Below, in pieces: positions 1-9,018 of a DNA stretch of 64,000 nucleotides (the first letter of the stretch is position 1; each line of letters starts with the position of its first letter). A model generated the notes under the pieces. That model saw nothing but the letters and a program-made list of their open reading frames with translations. It was not told the DNA's origin and ran no database searches. A program made the translations under genes and the position numbers. Location of the stretch: contig NZ_JAFKFX010000029.1 of the NCBI RefSeq assembly GCF_017308075.1, forward strand, positions 62,001-126,000, in the 5' to 3' direction. The stretch comes from Allobosea sp. (GTDB lineage Bacteria > Pseudomonadota > Alphaproteobacteria > Rhizobiales > Beijerinckiaceae).

Positions 1-3000
1 CGCTTCCATCTTGTCGAGCTGCTGGCGCGTGTTCGATACCGTCGTCTTGGCGTCGCTCGCGGCGGTCCGCAGCGCCTGCAACGCCGTCAGGACCTTGCCC
101 TTCAGCGCTGCGTCGATCTTGCCCTCATTGGCGACGCTGACGATTGCGGCATTGATCCTGACGATCGCCGTATCGATCTGGCCGGGCTTTCCGTCAGGCG
201 CGAGTCGGTCCAGCGCGGCCCGCGCCGTGTGAAGTTCAAGCTTGTTGGCGAACGAACCGAGGCCGGACAATGCGCCGGCGCGCTGCTCTGCGATTTCGCT
301 CAGGGCCTTCGCCAAATAGCCGCCGATCGCCTGGCTCGCGTCATCGAGCTCCGAGGCGAAACGCTGCTGTGCCTCGCCGATCAGCGCGCTGATGTCGGCC
401 GCGATATTGCCGGTGCAGGCGCGCAACCCGGCGTGAAGGCTCCTGATGCGTCCTGCCGACCAGGGCTTGTCGCGATCATAGCCCGCGACGAACTCCTCGA
501 CGCGCTGACGGGCGCGCGTGACCATCGCCGCGAATTCGGAATCGAGGTCGCGGATGATGGCGCGCGCCTTCTCGGCGCCTTCGCCGGCCTTGCCGACATC
601 CTGGCTCGCTTCGCGGAAATGCGGCTCGATATAGGCCGTGCTGCGATCGAGCAGCGCCTCGATCAACGCTGCCTTCGTCGTGAACTCGAAGTTGTCCGGC
701 AGCACCGCTCGCGCATCGTCCGCCCACTCGCTGAGCGCGCTGCGGATCAGCATCTGCTTGCGCCGGATCATGCCGACGGCATCGGACTTCATCTTCTCGC
801 AGGGGCTCTCCTGGTCGGCGAAGCTGCCGAGCGCCCCTTTCAGCCCGTCGAGAAAACCCTGAGCATCCTTGGCGCGCGGCTTGAGATTGTCCGCCACGAT
901 CTGCGCATAGCTGCCGGGGTGTTGTGCCCATTTGGCCTTGAGCGCCGCCAGCGCCGTGCCGGTCCTGCCCGGGTCCTCGGCCGCGAGCGCGTCGCGCAGA
1001 TCCTTGACCAATCCCGAAAACGCAGCGCCGTCCGGCACGCTGCTGTCATTGCCCACAGCATCCCAGTAGGTCAGTTCCCTGATCGCCGGGGGCTCCTTGT
1101 CCGGCGTCAGTTCGGCCAGGCCGGCGAGCAATTTGCCGAGATCCGCGTGGAGAGGTTTCTCCACCGCCGCGACATGCGAGGCGCGCATGAAGGTGACGGT
1201 GTCGAGACTGACATAGACCGGCTTGCTGGCCCGGCCGGCATTGATCGCGGTCTTCTGTGCCGCCGGCGCCAGTCGCCAGGTGAAGCGGCGCAGCCCGGGG
1301 AGGAAGCGGCTGACGGATGCCTGCCGCGGGTCGCCGCCGCCGGAAACGGTAGGGTTCTGCGGGCGCGCGGGGGCGAGCGCTTTCATCATCGCCTGGGCGG
1401 CGGGGATATTGGCAAAATCGAGATCGATGCGGGCAGGCCAGGCATCGGTGTCGGAGGTGATCGCCTTGAAATCCGCGAAGAAGAACAGAAAGTCCGGATC
1501 GCGGCATTCCTGCGCCGCCACCGGCTTCTCGCCCTCGCCTTCCGCCACCGTGACGAAAGCGATGTCCGGCATCGGATAGACCTGCGGCCGTTCGCGTGCG
1601 CTCAGCCGGTTCCACAGCGGAATCTGCCAGCCATAGTCGCCGACCTCACTGCTCCAGGCGCTGTCGACATTGATGATCCTCGAATTGAAGCGCACCCGTT
1701 CGAGGAAGCCGGCGCTGCGCGCGGCCGCATTGTCGAAATCGGGATAGGCTCGCTCCGGCTCGAGCAGCTCGATATATTCGCGGACCTTGCGCAGGATCGG
1801 CCGGCGCGACCTCGTTCTGCCCGGGTCGTCCTCATATTTCGGCGCGAACTGCGCCGAAGCGTTGACCGTGCGCTCATAGACCACGACATGCTTGGCCCGG
1901 TGCCAGAGCGCGCAGATGCGGCCGAGCACCTCGACCTTCTGCCGTTCGATGAAGCCGTTGCGGGTCTCGCTCAGGATCGTGACGATGCCGTTGAGGAACT
2001 CCGCCTTTTGCGTCGCGTCGCCGCCGAGCGGCGTGAAAGCGATCGCCTCGATCGCACCGCCGCGCGCTTCCGGGCGCTCGAGCAGGAGATTGAACAGGTT
2101 GACCGACTCGACTGCAAAGAGTGCGCCGCCGCTCAAGCCCTGCGGGTGGTAGCGCGGTGCGCCGGGTACCGGCGCCCTGCCCTGGCTGCCCTTGGGCAGT
2201 TCCGGATAATCCGTTTCGTCTTCGAGCGCCTTGAGCGGCGCGCGATGCAGCGCCGTTGCGCGCAAGGCGAAGTTGACCCCGTCCGAGAAGCGCGCCGGGG
2301 CGAAGTCGACGGTCGCGTCGGGATCGCGCGCCCAGACTTCCAGGCGTTCCGGACGGCGCGCGAGCGCCTGCGACAGGCCGTTCCAACGGTCGCGCAGCGC
2401 AGCATCTGCATGTCTTTCGCGCGCGTTGCCAACGATCCGGCCGGTCAACGCCTCGATCTCGGCGATTCTGGCGAAACGCGCGACCGTACGTTCCTTCGCC
2501 ACGTCGATGCCTACCGACAGCCCGTACAGGAATTCGGCCCGGATGAAGGCGAGCGGAGCGCCGAGCCCATATTCGCCGCGCTGCCGGAAGATCTCGTGGC
2601 TCGACGATTCCGGCATGAAGTAACCGCGCTCGACATCGCTCGGACGGATCCATATTTCGGCCGACGGCGTCAGCCGGAACTCCACCGCCCGGCGTTTCAG
2701 CCCGCTCTGGAACCGGGCAGGCTTTCCGGAGTCTTCGTCGAGATCGCTGACGAAGGGCCGCGGCGGCATCTCGACTGCACCATCGGGCAGATCGTGGATC
2801 TCGAGCCGGCGCGGCTTGTCGGCGCTCTCCGCGGCGACCTGCGAGGCCATCCTGTAATGAAAGAGCTCGTTGACGCGCCGGAACTCCCAGACGCGCGTGT
2901 CGCTCGAATAGAAGGCGACCGACGCGCTGCCGAGATCACCACGGTCGCCGAGCGGCCGCTGGGTGAAGCGCATCAGCGAGAACGGTTCCTGCGACAGCAG

Positions 3001-5127
3001 CACATAGGAGACGCTGCCACCATCGGTCCCGTCTTCCAGCAGGTCGACCTCAAGCAGGCGGTCCTGCGTCGGTGAGATCTGCTCGGTCACCTGCAGATGA
3101 AACGCGATGCCTGCACCGCCCGCGCTCTGGTTCAGCGGTATCAGAAGCGGAGTCGGCCGCCCGCTGCGATCCGTCCGGGCGACGGCGACGGCGACCGGCT
3201 CGACCCGCGACAGCGGAACGATGATGCGCAGCAGGGCCGCGACATAGCCCGTCGCCAGGCTGATCGGCGCGGCGCCATGGCCCATTCCGTACCGGGCCCC
3301 GGGACCGGCGACCCGAAGATAGTGAGCCTCCTTGCCCACCCAGGACACCGGCGTCTCATCGTCCCCTTCCTCCCCGTCCGCCCGGGAGCGCCTGAATTGC
3401 AGCGACGACAGGCGCCCCTGCCACTTCCTTTGTCCGGCAACGTCGAGGGCGAAGGAGGCAAAGAACGGATCGCCATCCGCGACATCCTTCGCCGTCTCCC
3501 GCCGCCAGCTCTCATCATGCGACAGAATGAGGTCGCAGCGCATGCCGGTATTGGTGAAGAAGCTCAGCTGCTCCCCGCCGAGCGCGAGTTTCAGTCCGAC
3601 GCTTTTTGGCGTCTCGTAACCCGTGACGAGGTCGGCCTCGCTCGCAAGGCTCAACCACATGCGCGGACGCGGGAAGACCGGCAGGGTCTTTCCGCTTCGT
3701 TCGGGTCTTCCCCAGACAAGGAAATTGCCGTCCTTCAGGAAGCGCGCCGTGAAGCGGGGCGCATAGAGCGCGAACCGCACGGTCTGCCTCGTCCTGGCGA
3801 CGAGGTCAGGCAGGAAGGACTGGGGTTGTCCGGCCTCCGTCGCCTGCAAAGCCTTGCGCGCTGCGCTGAGCGAGTGCGCGGCCTGTGCGAGCGTGCCGGC
3901 GAAGAGAATGCCGTCCTTCTGTGGCGGGGCTGCGAAGCCGGGTGCGATCCTTTCGTCCCAGAGCAGCTTGACCGTCGCAAACGCCTTCCAGTGACGCGCG
4001 CGGTCCTCGAAGATCGCGTCATCCGGAATGTTCCAGGACAAGGTGCATTCGACATGGACGGTGTCGGCGGTTCGCAGCCAGCCACCGGTCTCAGAGGTCA
4101 GGCGCAGAGCCAGCCCGTCATAGGAGCGGATGTCCTCGTCGCCCGGCTCGGCCGGGTCGGCCGTGGCGACGACGCGCATACGGTAGACCAGCGTGTGACC
4201 GCCGCCCTCTTCGGCGCGGAAGCGCAGGCTGAGATCGCAGGCCTGTGCGGGATTGATGGTGAGCCAGCTCTTGCGCTCCGGCACGGCGAACCCGCTGCGC
4301 GACAGCACATCATGAACGAAGGCCTCGCTGCTCCGCGGCCAGAAGCGAAAGGGATCGACTTTCGATCCGCCGAGATACTTGTTTCCTTCATAGGCCGCGA
4401 AGTCCTTGCCGGCGCCCGCCGCCAGGGCGGCGAAGCCGAACTGGCCCAGTCGTCGCCGCTTCGGCAAATGGCTGCCGTCGAAGACGAACGAGGTTTGGCC
4501 GTCGCCCGCGCCGATCCAGCCGCCGACCAGCGTGGTGAAGTCGAGGATTTTCTCCGCAGGCCGGCGTGTCGGATAGACGACGCAGAAGGGAAACGAGGCG
4601 GGGTTGTGGTTCCGGCCGGTCGCCAGAGTGGTGCGGCGCACCGGCAGGGGCAGATGGAGATTGAAGCGAAAGATCGCGCTGCCCGAAATACGCGCGACGA
4701 CGAGTTCGCTATGGACTGTCTTGTTCTTCCGATAGGCGCAGGCCGTGACCAAAGGCAGGCGCAGGTCGAGCCTCGGCTTGCCTGCCGCGTCTGTTTCGTA
4801 CTGGTCGATCAGGAAGGCCCCGCGGAACGCGACCTTCGAGATATCGTCAGTTGCGACTTCGTTATCGATCCAGAGCGACGCAACCTGCTCCTGGTGCTCG
4901 ACGAACCATTGGGCCGCATCGGAAATGCGATAGATGTTCTCCTTCGGAAGTTCGACCGCCGTATCCGGGACGCCCCGCGGAACCCAGCGCAGGAACGCAT
5001 CGAGGTTGTTTCCGCCCCTTTGCGCGTAGTGGACCTCGATCGTCCCGGATTTCGTCGTCGGCTGCAGCGCCGGCTCCGGTGTGGGCGGCCAATGGAAATC
5101 GCCATGGAGTTTGAACGCGAGAACCAT
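1..5127 (-). CDS. Giant protein of unknown function (3' end outside window)
   Basis: This reading frame stays open for 1709 codons from an ATG at 5127 to the window edge with no stop, so the C-terminus is missing. The start follows a G-rich stretch, and an in-frame stop lies about 60 nt upstream. I recognise no family. The first ~1330 residues read like mixed beta/loop sequence rich in W, F and R. From about residue 1335 to the edge the sequence becomes Ala/Lys/Glu-rich and looks helical or coiled-coil. There is no signal peptide and no obvious membrane segment. It lies 129 nt downstream of the Amidase_6-like gene on the same strand, so the two are probably co-transcribed. Long open frames on the opposite strand match it codon for codon and are antisense shadows. 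Size and partner would fit a secretion or injection apparatus or an effector module, but nothing in the sequence proves that. Confidence 0.8.
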   Translation of the reverse strand, partial: MVLAFKLHGDFHWPPTPEPALQPTTKSGTIEVHYAQRGGNNLDAFLRWVPRGVPDTAVELPKENIYRISDAAQWFVEHQEQVASLWIDNEVATDDISKVAFRGAFLIDQYETDAAGKPRLDLRLPLVTACAYRKNKTVHSELVVARISGSAIFRFNLHLPLPVRRTTLATGRNHNPASFPFCVVYPTRRPAEKILDFTTLVGGWIGAGDGQTSFVFDGSHLPKRRRLGQFGFAALAAGAGKDFAAYEGNKYLGGSKVDPFRFWPRSSEAFVHDVLSRSGFAVPERKSWLTINPAQACDLSLRFRAEEGGGHTLVYRMRVVATADPAEPGDEDIRSYDGLALRLTSETGGWLRTADTVHVECTLSWNIPDDAIFEDRARHWKAFATVKLLWDERIAPGFAAPPQKDGILFAGTLAQAAHSLSAARKALQATEAGQPQSFLPDLVARTRQTVRFALYAPRFTARFLKDGNFLVWGRPERSGKTLPVFPRPRMWLSLASEADLVTGYETPKSVGLKLALGGEQLSFFTNTGMRCDLILSHDESWRRETAKDVADGDPFFASFALDVAGQRKWQGRLSSLQFRRSRADGEEGDDETPVSWVGKEAHYLRVAGPGARYGMGHGAAPISLATGYVAALLRIIVPLSRVEPVAVAVARTDRSGRPTPLLIPLNQSAGGAGIAFHLQVTEQISPTQDRLLEVDLLEDGTDGGSVSYVLLSQEPFSLMRFTQRPLGDRGDLGSASVAFYSSDTRVWEFRRVNELFHYRMASQVAAESADKPRRLEIHDLPDGAVEMPPRPFVSDLDEDSGKPARFQSGLKRRAVEFRLTPSAEIWIRPSDVERGYFMPESSSHEIFRQRGEYGLGAPLAFIRAEFLYGLSVGIDVAKERTVARFARIAEIEALTGRIVGNARERHADAALRDRWNGLSQALARRPERLEVWARDPDATVDFAPARFSDGVNFALRATALHRAPLKALEDETDYPELPKGSQGRAPVPGAPRYHPQGLSGGALFAVESVNLFNLLLERPEARGGAIEAIAFTPLGGDATQKAEFLNGIVTILSETRNGFIERQKVEVLGRICALWHRAKHVVVYERTVNASAQFAPKYEDDPGRTRSRRPILRKVREYIELLEPERAYPDFDNAAARSAGFLERVRFNSRIINVDSAWSSEVGDYGWQIPLWNRLSARERPQVYPMPDIAFVTVAEGEGEKPVAAQECRDPDFLFFFADFKAITSDTDAWPARIDLDFANIPAAQAMMKALAPARPQNPTVSGGGDPRQASVSRFLPGLRRFTWRLAPAAQKTAINAGRASKPVYVSLDTVTFMRASHVAAVEKPLHADLGKLLAGLAELTPDKEPPAIRELTYWDAVGNDSSVPDGAAFSGLVKDLRDALAAEDPGRTGTALAALKAKWAQHPGSYAQIVADNLKPRAKDAQGFLDGLKGALGSFADQESPCEKMKSDAVGMIRRKQMLIRSALSEWADDARAVLPDNFEFTTKAALIEALLDRSTAYIEPHFREASQDVGKAGEGAEKARAIIRDLDSEFAAMVTRARQRVEEFVAGYDRDKPWSAGRIRSLHAGLRACTGNIAADISALIGEAQQRFASELDDASQAIGGYLAKALSEIAEQRAGALSGLGSFANKLELHTARAALDRLAPDGKPGQIDTAIVRINAAIVSVANEGKIDAALKGKVLTALQALRTAASDAKTTVSNTRQQLDKMEA

Positions 5128-5256
5128 CGCAGGCAGCCCCCCATCTTCTGCTGGCGCCGCTCGGATCGGCGCTCTTGCTTCAGCTCAGGCGCAACACGTC
5201 ATGTCTGTGGCGCGGCCTCGCATTGGACCGGCCCGGTTTCCTCGGCACGGAAGCGG

Positions 5257-5841
5257 CTATTCGACCCGATAGACCACGAGGCTCTGGCCGCTGAGGTCGA
5301 CCGGCTCTCCGCAGCGATGATTGGTATGCCCCCAGACCTTGCCGCCGGAGGCGCTGACGGGGCCGGCCAGAACCATCACATGATCCTTCGACAGGCCGAA
5401 CCAGCTGACGACGAAGCAGAAATCGCCTTCTTTCGTTTTGCTGAGATCAGTGATGGGCTTGACGTTCGAGTACTTGCCGGCAGCGTTCTTGAACGCGGCA
5501 GCGAGTTCCGTCACGCGTATGCAGACACCATTGGCGCAGGTCGTGCTCGGGAGGTTGACGAGGATTTTGCTCTTCGACAGGCCGTGAGCGACGAAATGCG
5601 TGCAATCCAAGGGAAATTCGTGATCGGGGCAGTCGTTTCCGCCACCGCGGGAACAGTATTCCGCATAGTATTTTCTGGCGCTCGGCCAATCGAACGGCAG
5701 CTTCGTCACATCCGTGCCGTCGCGCGGGATCAGCAGCAGGTTCGGGGCGAGCGAACCGATTTCAGCGGAAAGGCGCCGTGAGAATTCTGAATCCGTAAGT
5801 ACCGTTGCTGCTTTGAGGCGCCGTTTATCCTTCGTCTCCAT
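5257..5841 (-). CDS. Amidase_6-like (papain-fold) cysteine hydrolase
   Basis: A 194-aa protein without a signal peptide. The pattern SARKYYAEY followed by DCTHFVAH around Cys80 matches the AxxYAxxY...DCTNFVSQ hallmark of the putative amidase domain Amidase_6 (PF12671). Later DHVMVLAG (His154) and GHTNHRCGEP (His172) match the conserved His and the HTxxR block of that family. Cys80 with His154 is the likely catalytic pair (inference from family layout). Several further cysteines are present (63, 71, 102, 107, 142, 177). The start at 5841 is chosen because GGGGAGA sits just upstream; the frame is open 37 codons further up without similar support. It precedes the giant unknown protein. Possible roles are peptidoglycan or peptide amide hydrolysis, or an effector domain. 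The substrate is unknown. Confidence 0.72.
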   Translation of the reverse strand: METKDKRRLKAATVLTDSEFSRRLSAEIGSLAPNLLLIPRDGTDVTKLPFDWPSARKYYAEYCSRGGGNDCPDHEFPLDCTHFVAHGLSKSKILVNLPSTTCANGVCIRVTELAAAFKNAAGKYSNVKPITDLSKTKEGDFCFVVSWFGLSKDHVMVLAGPVSASGGKVWGHTNHRCGEPVDLSGQSLVVYRVE

Positions 5842-6159
5842 CGGTGATCTCCCCGGATCATGCCGTCGGTTACGCGGTGGCTGTATAGTGCTCCAAATCG
5901 AACGTTGATTGTCTCGAGCCGTCTCGCGCAAACCGGGCCGCCATGACCCCATTCCTCCGCGAGGAAGTTCCTTGAGCAGGCTCCTTCATTATTGGCGAAG
6001 CTTTTCAAGAGAGGCGTTTACTGCCGTAACATCAACCTTAAGTTGCAATCCCTCTCACATTCTTCCGGACCGCAAGGAAATGCAACTCATTTTTGCAAGC
6101 GGCATTCGATGCAATCTTTCAGGCTTTTTGGCAGAGACCAAGCAATGCGCGAAACCTCG

Positions 6160-6259
6160 GGGCATTTCCGGGTTTCCCTGAATCGCGGGAACGCCCTATC
6201 TCCTTGTTTAATCGCATTTTCTTCACGTTGACCGGTACCCGCTTCGCTCCAAAATGCTC
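6160..6259 (-). repeat. ~100-bp dispersed intergenic repeat, copy 1 (inverted)
   Basis: Read on the minus strand, this begins GAGCATTTT, continues through a GGTACCGGT..CGTGAAGAAAA core and ends in GGAAATGCCC. The element at 11784-11883 has the same order of blocks in the opposite orientation, with many substitutions between them. Similar elements are scattered through Hyphomicrobiales genomes in intergenic space (established knowledge). No coding capacity is apparent. Confidence 0.65.
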
Positions 6260-6313
6260 GAGATCGCCGCGCGTCCGTTCGGACGCGGTCGCGGTGATCT
6301 ATCTCAGTGCTAT

Positions 6314-6360
6314 CGCATCGGAGTTTTCCGAAAACTGGAGTCCACTTTTCGGTCCGATGC
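6314..6360. repeat. Imperfect palindrome related to 11938-11978
   Basis: GCATCGGA near the left end pairs with TCCGATGC at the right, and the interior CCGAAAA pairs with TTTTCGG. The sequence resembles the cleaner palindrome at 11938-11978, and each lies about 55 bp beyond a copy of the 100-bp repeat. It could fold in RNA or DNA but is not followed by a T tract. Confidence 0.5.
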
Positions 6361-6556
6361 TCGAGCGGCCGGGCGAACCATCTCGGAGCCCGGTGGCGCG
6401 ATTGCGCCGGGTCGTCCGCGCGACGGCGCCACGCGGAACATCCGCCCGCGCCGCGCCTTCGCGGCGTGCCGCGGCGGACACGGATCCTGCCGCTGAACGG
6501 CTCGATCCGATGCCTTGCTCAGCCTTCGAAAGTCCGTCCTGCGTCCGGCGCCAAGG

Positions 6557-8086
6557 TCAGGCGGCGATGCGGTTGGCGTTCCATTGCCCGGCCTGGCTCA
6601 GGATCATGCCGGGATCTTTGAAGCGGCGGCGCAGGATCTCGCGATACAATGCGCTCTCACGCTGCCGCCCGATCTCGCCCCTGCCGCCCGTCAGGATCCG
6701 CAGCGCCTGCTGCAGCGCCTCCACGGTCCCCGAGCCCTCGTCGAACTGCGCCTTCTTGCGCCAGACGAGATCGACCGGCAGCAGGTCGGCGCAGGCCTTG
6801 CGCAGCAGCCATTTCTCGGTCGTCGGCCCGGTCGCCTCCGTGATCGCCGGATCGGTCCGGCGTAGCTTGAGCTGTGCCGGGATGGATTGGGCGAAGGCGA
6901 TCAGTTCGCGGTCCAGGAACGGGGTCCGCGCTTCCAGCGACTCCGCCATGGTCATGCGATCGACCCGCTGCAGGTTGATGTTGTGCATGGCGCAAAGACT
7001 GCGCGTCAGCTCGTCCGCGAGGGCGCGCGGCTGGTCGACATAGTCATGGTGGTAGGTATAGCCCGCGAAGAGCTCGTCGGCTCCCTCGCCGGTCAGCACG
7101 GCCTTGACATGGGCACGCGCCAGCCTGGCCGCGAACAGCGTCGGGATGGCGCTGCGGACGAGATCGGCATCGGCGCTTTCGAGATGATAGATCACATGCG
7201 GCAGGTTGTCGGCGATGTCCTGCGCCGTGAAGGTGAACTCATGGTGCTCCGTACCGATATGCTCCGCCACGCGCCGCGCCGCGATCAGGTCGGAGGAGCC
7301 GGCCGTGCCGACGGCGAAAGTCTTGAGCGGCCCCCGCCCCGCATTGACCCTGACCTTCTGCGCGAGCGCCGCGATGATGGAGCTGTCGAGCCCTCCGGAC
7401 AGGAACGAGCCGACCTCGACATCGGCGACCATCCATTTCGCCACCGCCTCTTCCAGGCTTAGGCGCAATTCACCCGCCACCGCATCGACGTCGAGCTCCG
7501 GCTCGGCTTTTGCCGCTCCCGACGGGACGCGATACCATTGCCTCAGCCCGCCGCGGCTGTCGAAGAGCGCACCGGGCGGCAGCGCGCTGATCTCCTCGAA
7601 ACCGAGGCCGTCGAAGGCCTTGAGTTCGGAGGCGAACGCCAGGCCCTTGCCGCGGCGCGCCATGTAGAGCGGCTTGATCCCGAGAGGATCGCGCGCCGCG
7701 ATGATCCGGTCCGGCGTCGCCAGCACGAAGGCGAACATGCCGTCGAGCCGGCTGATCCAGCGCTGCGAACCGGTGCGGAACAAGTGAAGAATAGTTTCGC
7801 TGTCGCTCGCCGTATCGAAGATCTCGGCGCCGAGGATCGCTCTCAGATCCTCATGGTTATAGATCTCTCCATTGGCGACCAGCATTTCCGCACCGGCCCG
7901 AATGGGCTGGCGGCCGTTCTCGGCTCCGATAATCGAGAGCCGGCAATGGCCCATCACGGCCGGTGCCCCACTCAGCCCGGCGACCTCGGTCGCATCGGGA
8001 CCGCGATGCCCAAGGCGCGAGAGCATTGCCTCGATCAGCGTCCCGTCCTGGTCATCGATCTCCCACAGGCACACGAAGCCACACAT
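6557..8086 (-). CDS. asnB: Asparagine synthase (glutamine-hydrolysing), AsnB family
   Basis: A 509-aa class II glutamine amidotransferase fused to an ATP-dependent synthetase domain. The mature N-terminus would expose Cys2 (MCGF), the glutaminase nucleophile. RGPD (28-31), GEIYNHE (73-79) and ARDPLGIKPLY (131-141) are standard AsnB blocks, and SGGLDSS (230-236) is the pyrophosphate-binding loop. Expected reaction: aspartate + glutamine + ATP to asparagine + glutamate + AMP + PPi. It is shorter than the ~550-620 residues of many AsnB proteins, mainly at the C-terminus, so another acceptor such as a small amide solute or peptide cannot be excluded. It is divergent from the osmoprotectant transporter at 8365 across an A+T-rich spacer, which hints at solute-stress regulation (inference). 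Confidence 0.85.
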   Translation of the reverse strand: MCGFVCLWEIDDQDGTLIEAMLSRLGHRGPDATEVAGLSGAPAVMGHCRLSIIGAENGRQPIRAGAEMLVANGEIYNHEDLRAILGAEIFDTASDSETILHLFRTGSQRWISRLDGMFAFVLATPDRIIAARDPLGIKPLYMARRGKGLAFASELKAFDGLGFEEISALPPGALFDSRGGLRQWYRVPSGAAKAEPELDVDAVAGELRLSLEEAVAKWMVADVEVGSFLSGGLDSSIIAALAQKVRVNAGRGPLKTFAVGTAGSSDLIAARRVAEHIGTEHHEFTFTAQDIADNLPHVIYHLESADADLVRSAIPTLFAARLARAHVKAVLTGEGADELFAGYTYHHDYVDQPRALADELTRSLCAMHNINLQRVDRMTMAESLEARTPFLDRELIAFAQSIPAQLKLRRTDPAITEATGPTTEKWLLRKACADLLPVDLVWRKKAQFDEGSGTVEALQQALRILTGGRGEIGRQRESALYREILRRRFKDPGMILSQAGQWNANRIAA

Positions 8087-8160
8087 GAAACATCCTCTTC
8101 ATTCACGGCTTTTCAAGACGCTCGACACCGGATTGCGCCACGCATGAAAAGCTACAAGGT

Positions 8161-8320
8161 TTCGACAAAGAGTTAATTTGCTAAATTCTAAAATTTAATT
8201 TGAGATATACAAAGTATTCATTCGTCATATGAGAAATAAATATTTCAAACTAAATAGAATCAGAGAATAGATATCATCGGGAATAACTGTCACATTATCA
8301 TAAAAAAATCTCAAAAATGG
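8161..8320. other. Strongly A+T-rich divergent spacer
   Basis: By counting, the first 120 bases from 8161 are roughly three-quarters A+T, in sharp contrast to the G+C-rich flanks. The spacer lies between asnB and the osmoprotectant ABC operon and contains several TTAA-type and A-tract stretches. It is the likely location of both promoters and of binding for curved-DNA proteins, but no single promoter stands out. Confidence 0.55.
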
Positions 8321-8364
8321 GTTGCCAAGTCCGGATATCCTACTCTAAAAGCCGCCTCAACGCA

Positions 8365-9018
8365 ATGGACATTCTCAATTACATCATTTCGAACTGGGGG
8401 CTCATCGTCACCCGGACTGGCGAACACGTTGCCATCGTCGGGGTCGCGGTTGCGCTGGCCATTCTGACCGGCGTGCCGATCGGCGTGGCGATCAGCCAGA
8501 ACCGACGCGTGGCGGACGCTGTGCTCTATGTGGCGTCAATGGTGATCACCATCCCGTCAATCGCATTGTTCGGGATGATGATCCCGGTCCTGTCGCTGGT
8601 CGGCCACGGGATCGGCTACCTTCCGGCAGTGATTGCGGTATTACTCTACTCGCAGCTGCCGATTATCCGGAATACATACGCCGCGATCCGCAATCTTGAT
8701 CCGGCCCTGCGAGAAGCTGCGCGAGGCATGGGCTTGACCAGAGGCCAGCGCTTGCGGGAGGTCGAGCTACCGCTCGCACTGCCGGTGATCATGACCGGGG
8801 TGCGGCTCGCAGTGGTGATGAATATCGGCGTGACCGCGATCGCCGCCTATATCGGCGCCGGCGGACTCGGAACCTTCATCTCGCGGGGCATCAGCCAGAC
8901 CGATCCGCGCCAGCTCATCACCGGAGCCCTCGCCGTCAGCCTGCTCGCCATCGTCGCCGACCTCGCCCTGCTGTGGCTGCAGCGGAAGCTCACCTCTCCG
9001 GGACTGAGGACCAGATGA
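8365..9018 (+). CDS. Osmoprotectant ABC transporter permease 1 (OpuCB/YehW type)
   Basis: A 217-aa integral inner-membrane protein with several hydrophobic segments and the conserved EAA loop (ALREAARGMGLTRGQRLREVELP, about residues 113-135) that docks onto the ATPase. AYIGAGGLGTFISRGI near the C-terminus is typical of glycine-betaine/choline permeases of the OpuC/YehW class. The ATG at 8365 is preferred over an earlier in-frame ATG at 8317 because the family N-terminus aligns there, although the ribosome binding site is weak. Its stop overlaps the ATPase start (ATGA), so translation is coupled. It is the first gene of the four-gene operon 8365-11784. Confidence 0.85.
   Translation: MDILNYIISNWGLIVTRTGEHVAIVGVAVALAILTGVPIGVAISQNRRVADAVLYVASMVITIPSIALFGMMIPVLSLVGHGIGYLPAVIAVLLYSQLPIIRNTYAAIRNLDPALREAARGMGLTRGQRLREVELPLALPVIMTGVRLAVVMNIGVTAIAAYIGAGGLGTFISRGISQTDPRQLITGALAVSLLAIVADLALLWLQRKLTSPGLRTR

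Larger units (their letters stand above)
5842..6556. other. Long intergenic region without a recognisable gene
   Basis: About 715 bases separate the 5' end of the amidase-like gene from the 3' end of asnB. The part from about 5980 to 6240 is less G+C-rich than the surroundings. It holds one copy of the ~100-bp dispersed repeat (6160-6259) and an imperfect palindrome (6314-6360). I find no open frame with a convincing ribosome binding site. The promoter of the minus-strand amidase/giant-protein unit should lie at its left end, but I cannot assign -35 and -10 boxes confidently. Confidence 0.6.

Noticed and set aside
229-3075. A 948-codon open frame on the plus strand
   Set aside because: It is in exact codon register opposite the giant minus-strand gene, has no ribosome binding site and reads as Arg/Ala/Asp-rich antisense sequence with no domains.
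3097-5781. An 894-codon open frame on the plus strand
   Set aside because: Same register as the previous one. Its last part is antisense to the Amidase_6-like gene, whose catalytic motifs are clear on minus.
8087-8364. A specific promoter for the osmoprotectant operon
   Set aside because: The A+T-rich stretch offers many -10-like matches; none has a well-spaced -35 that stands out.
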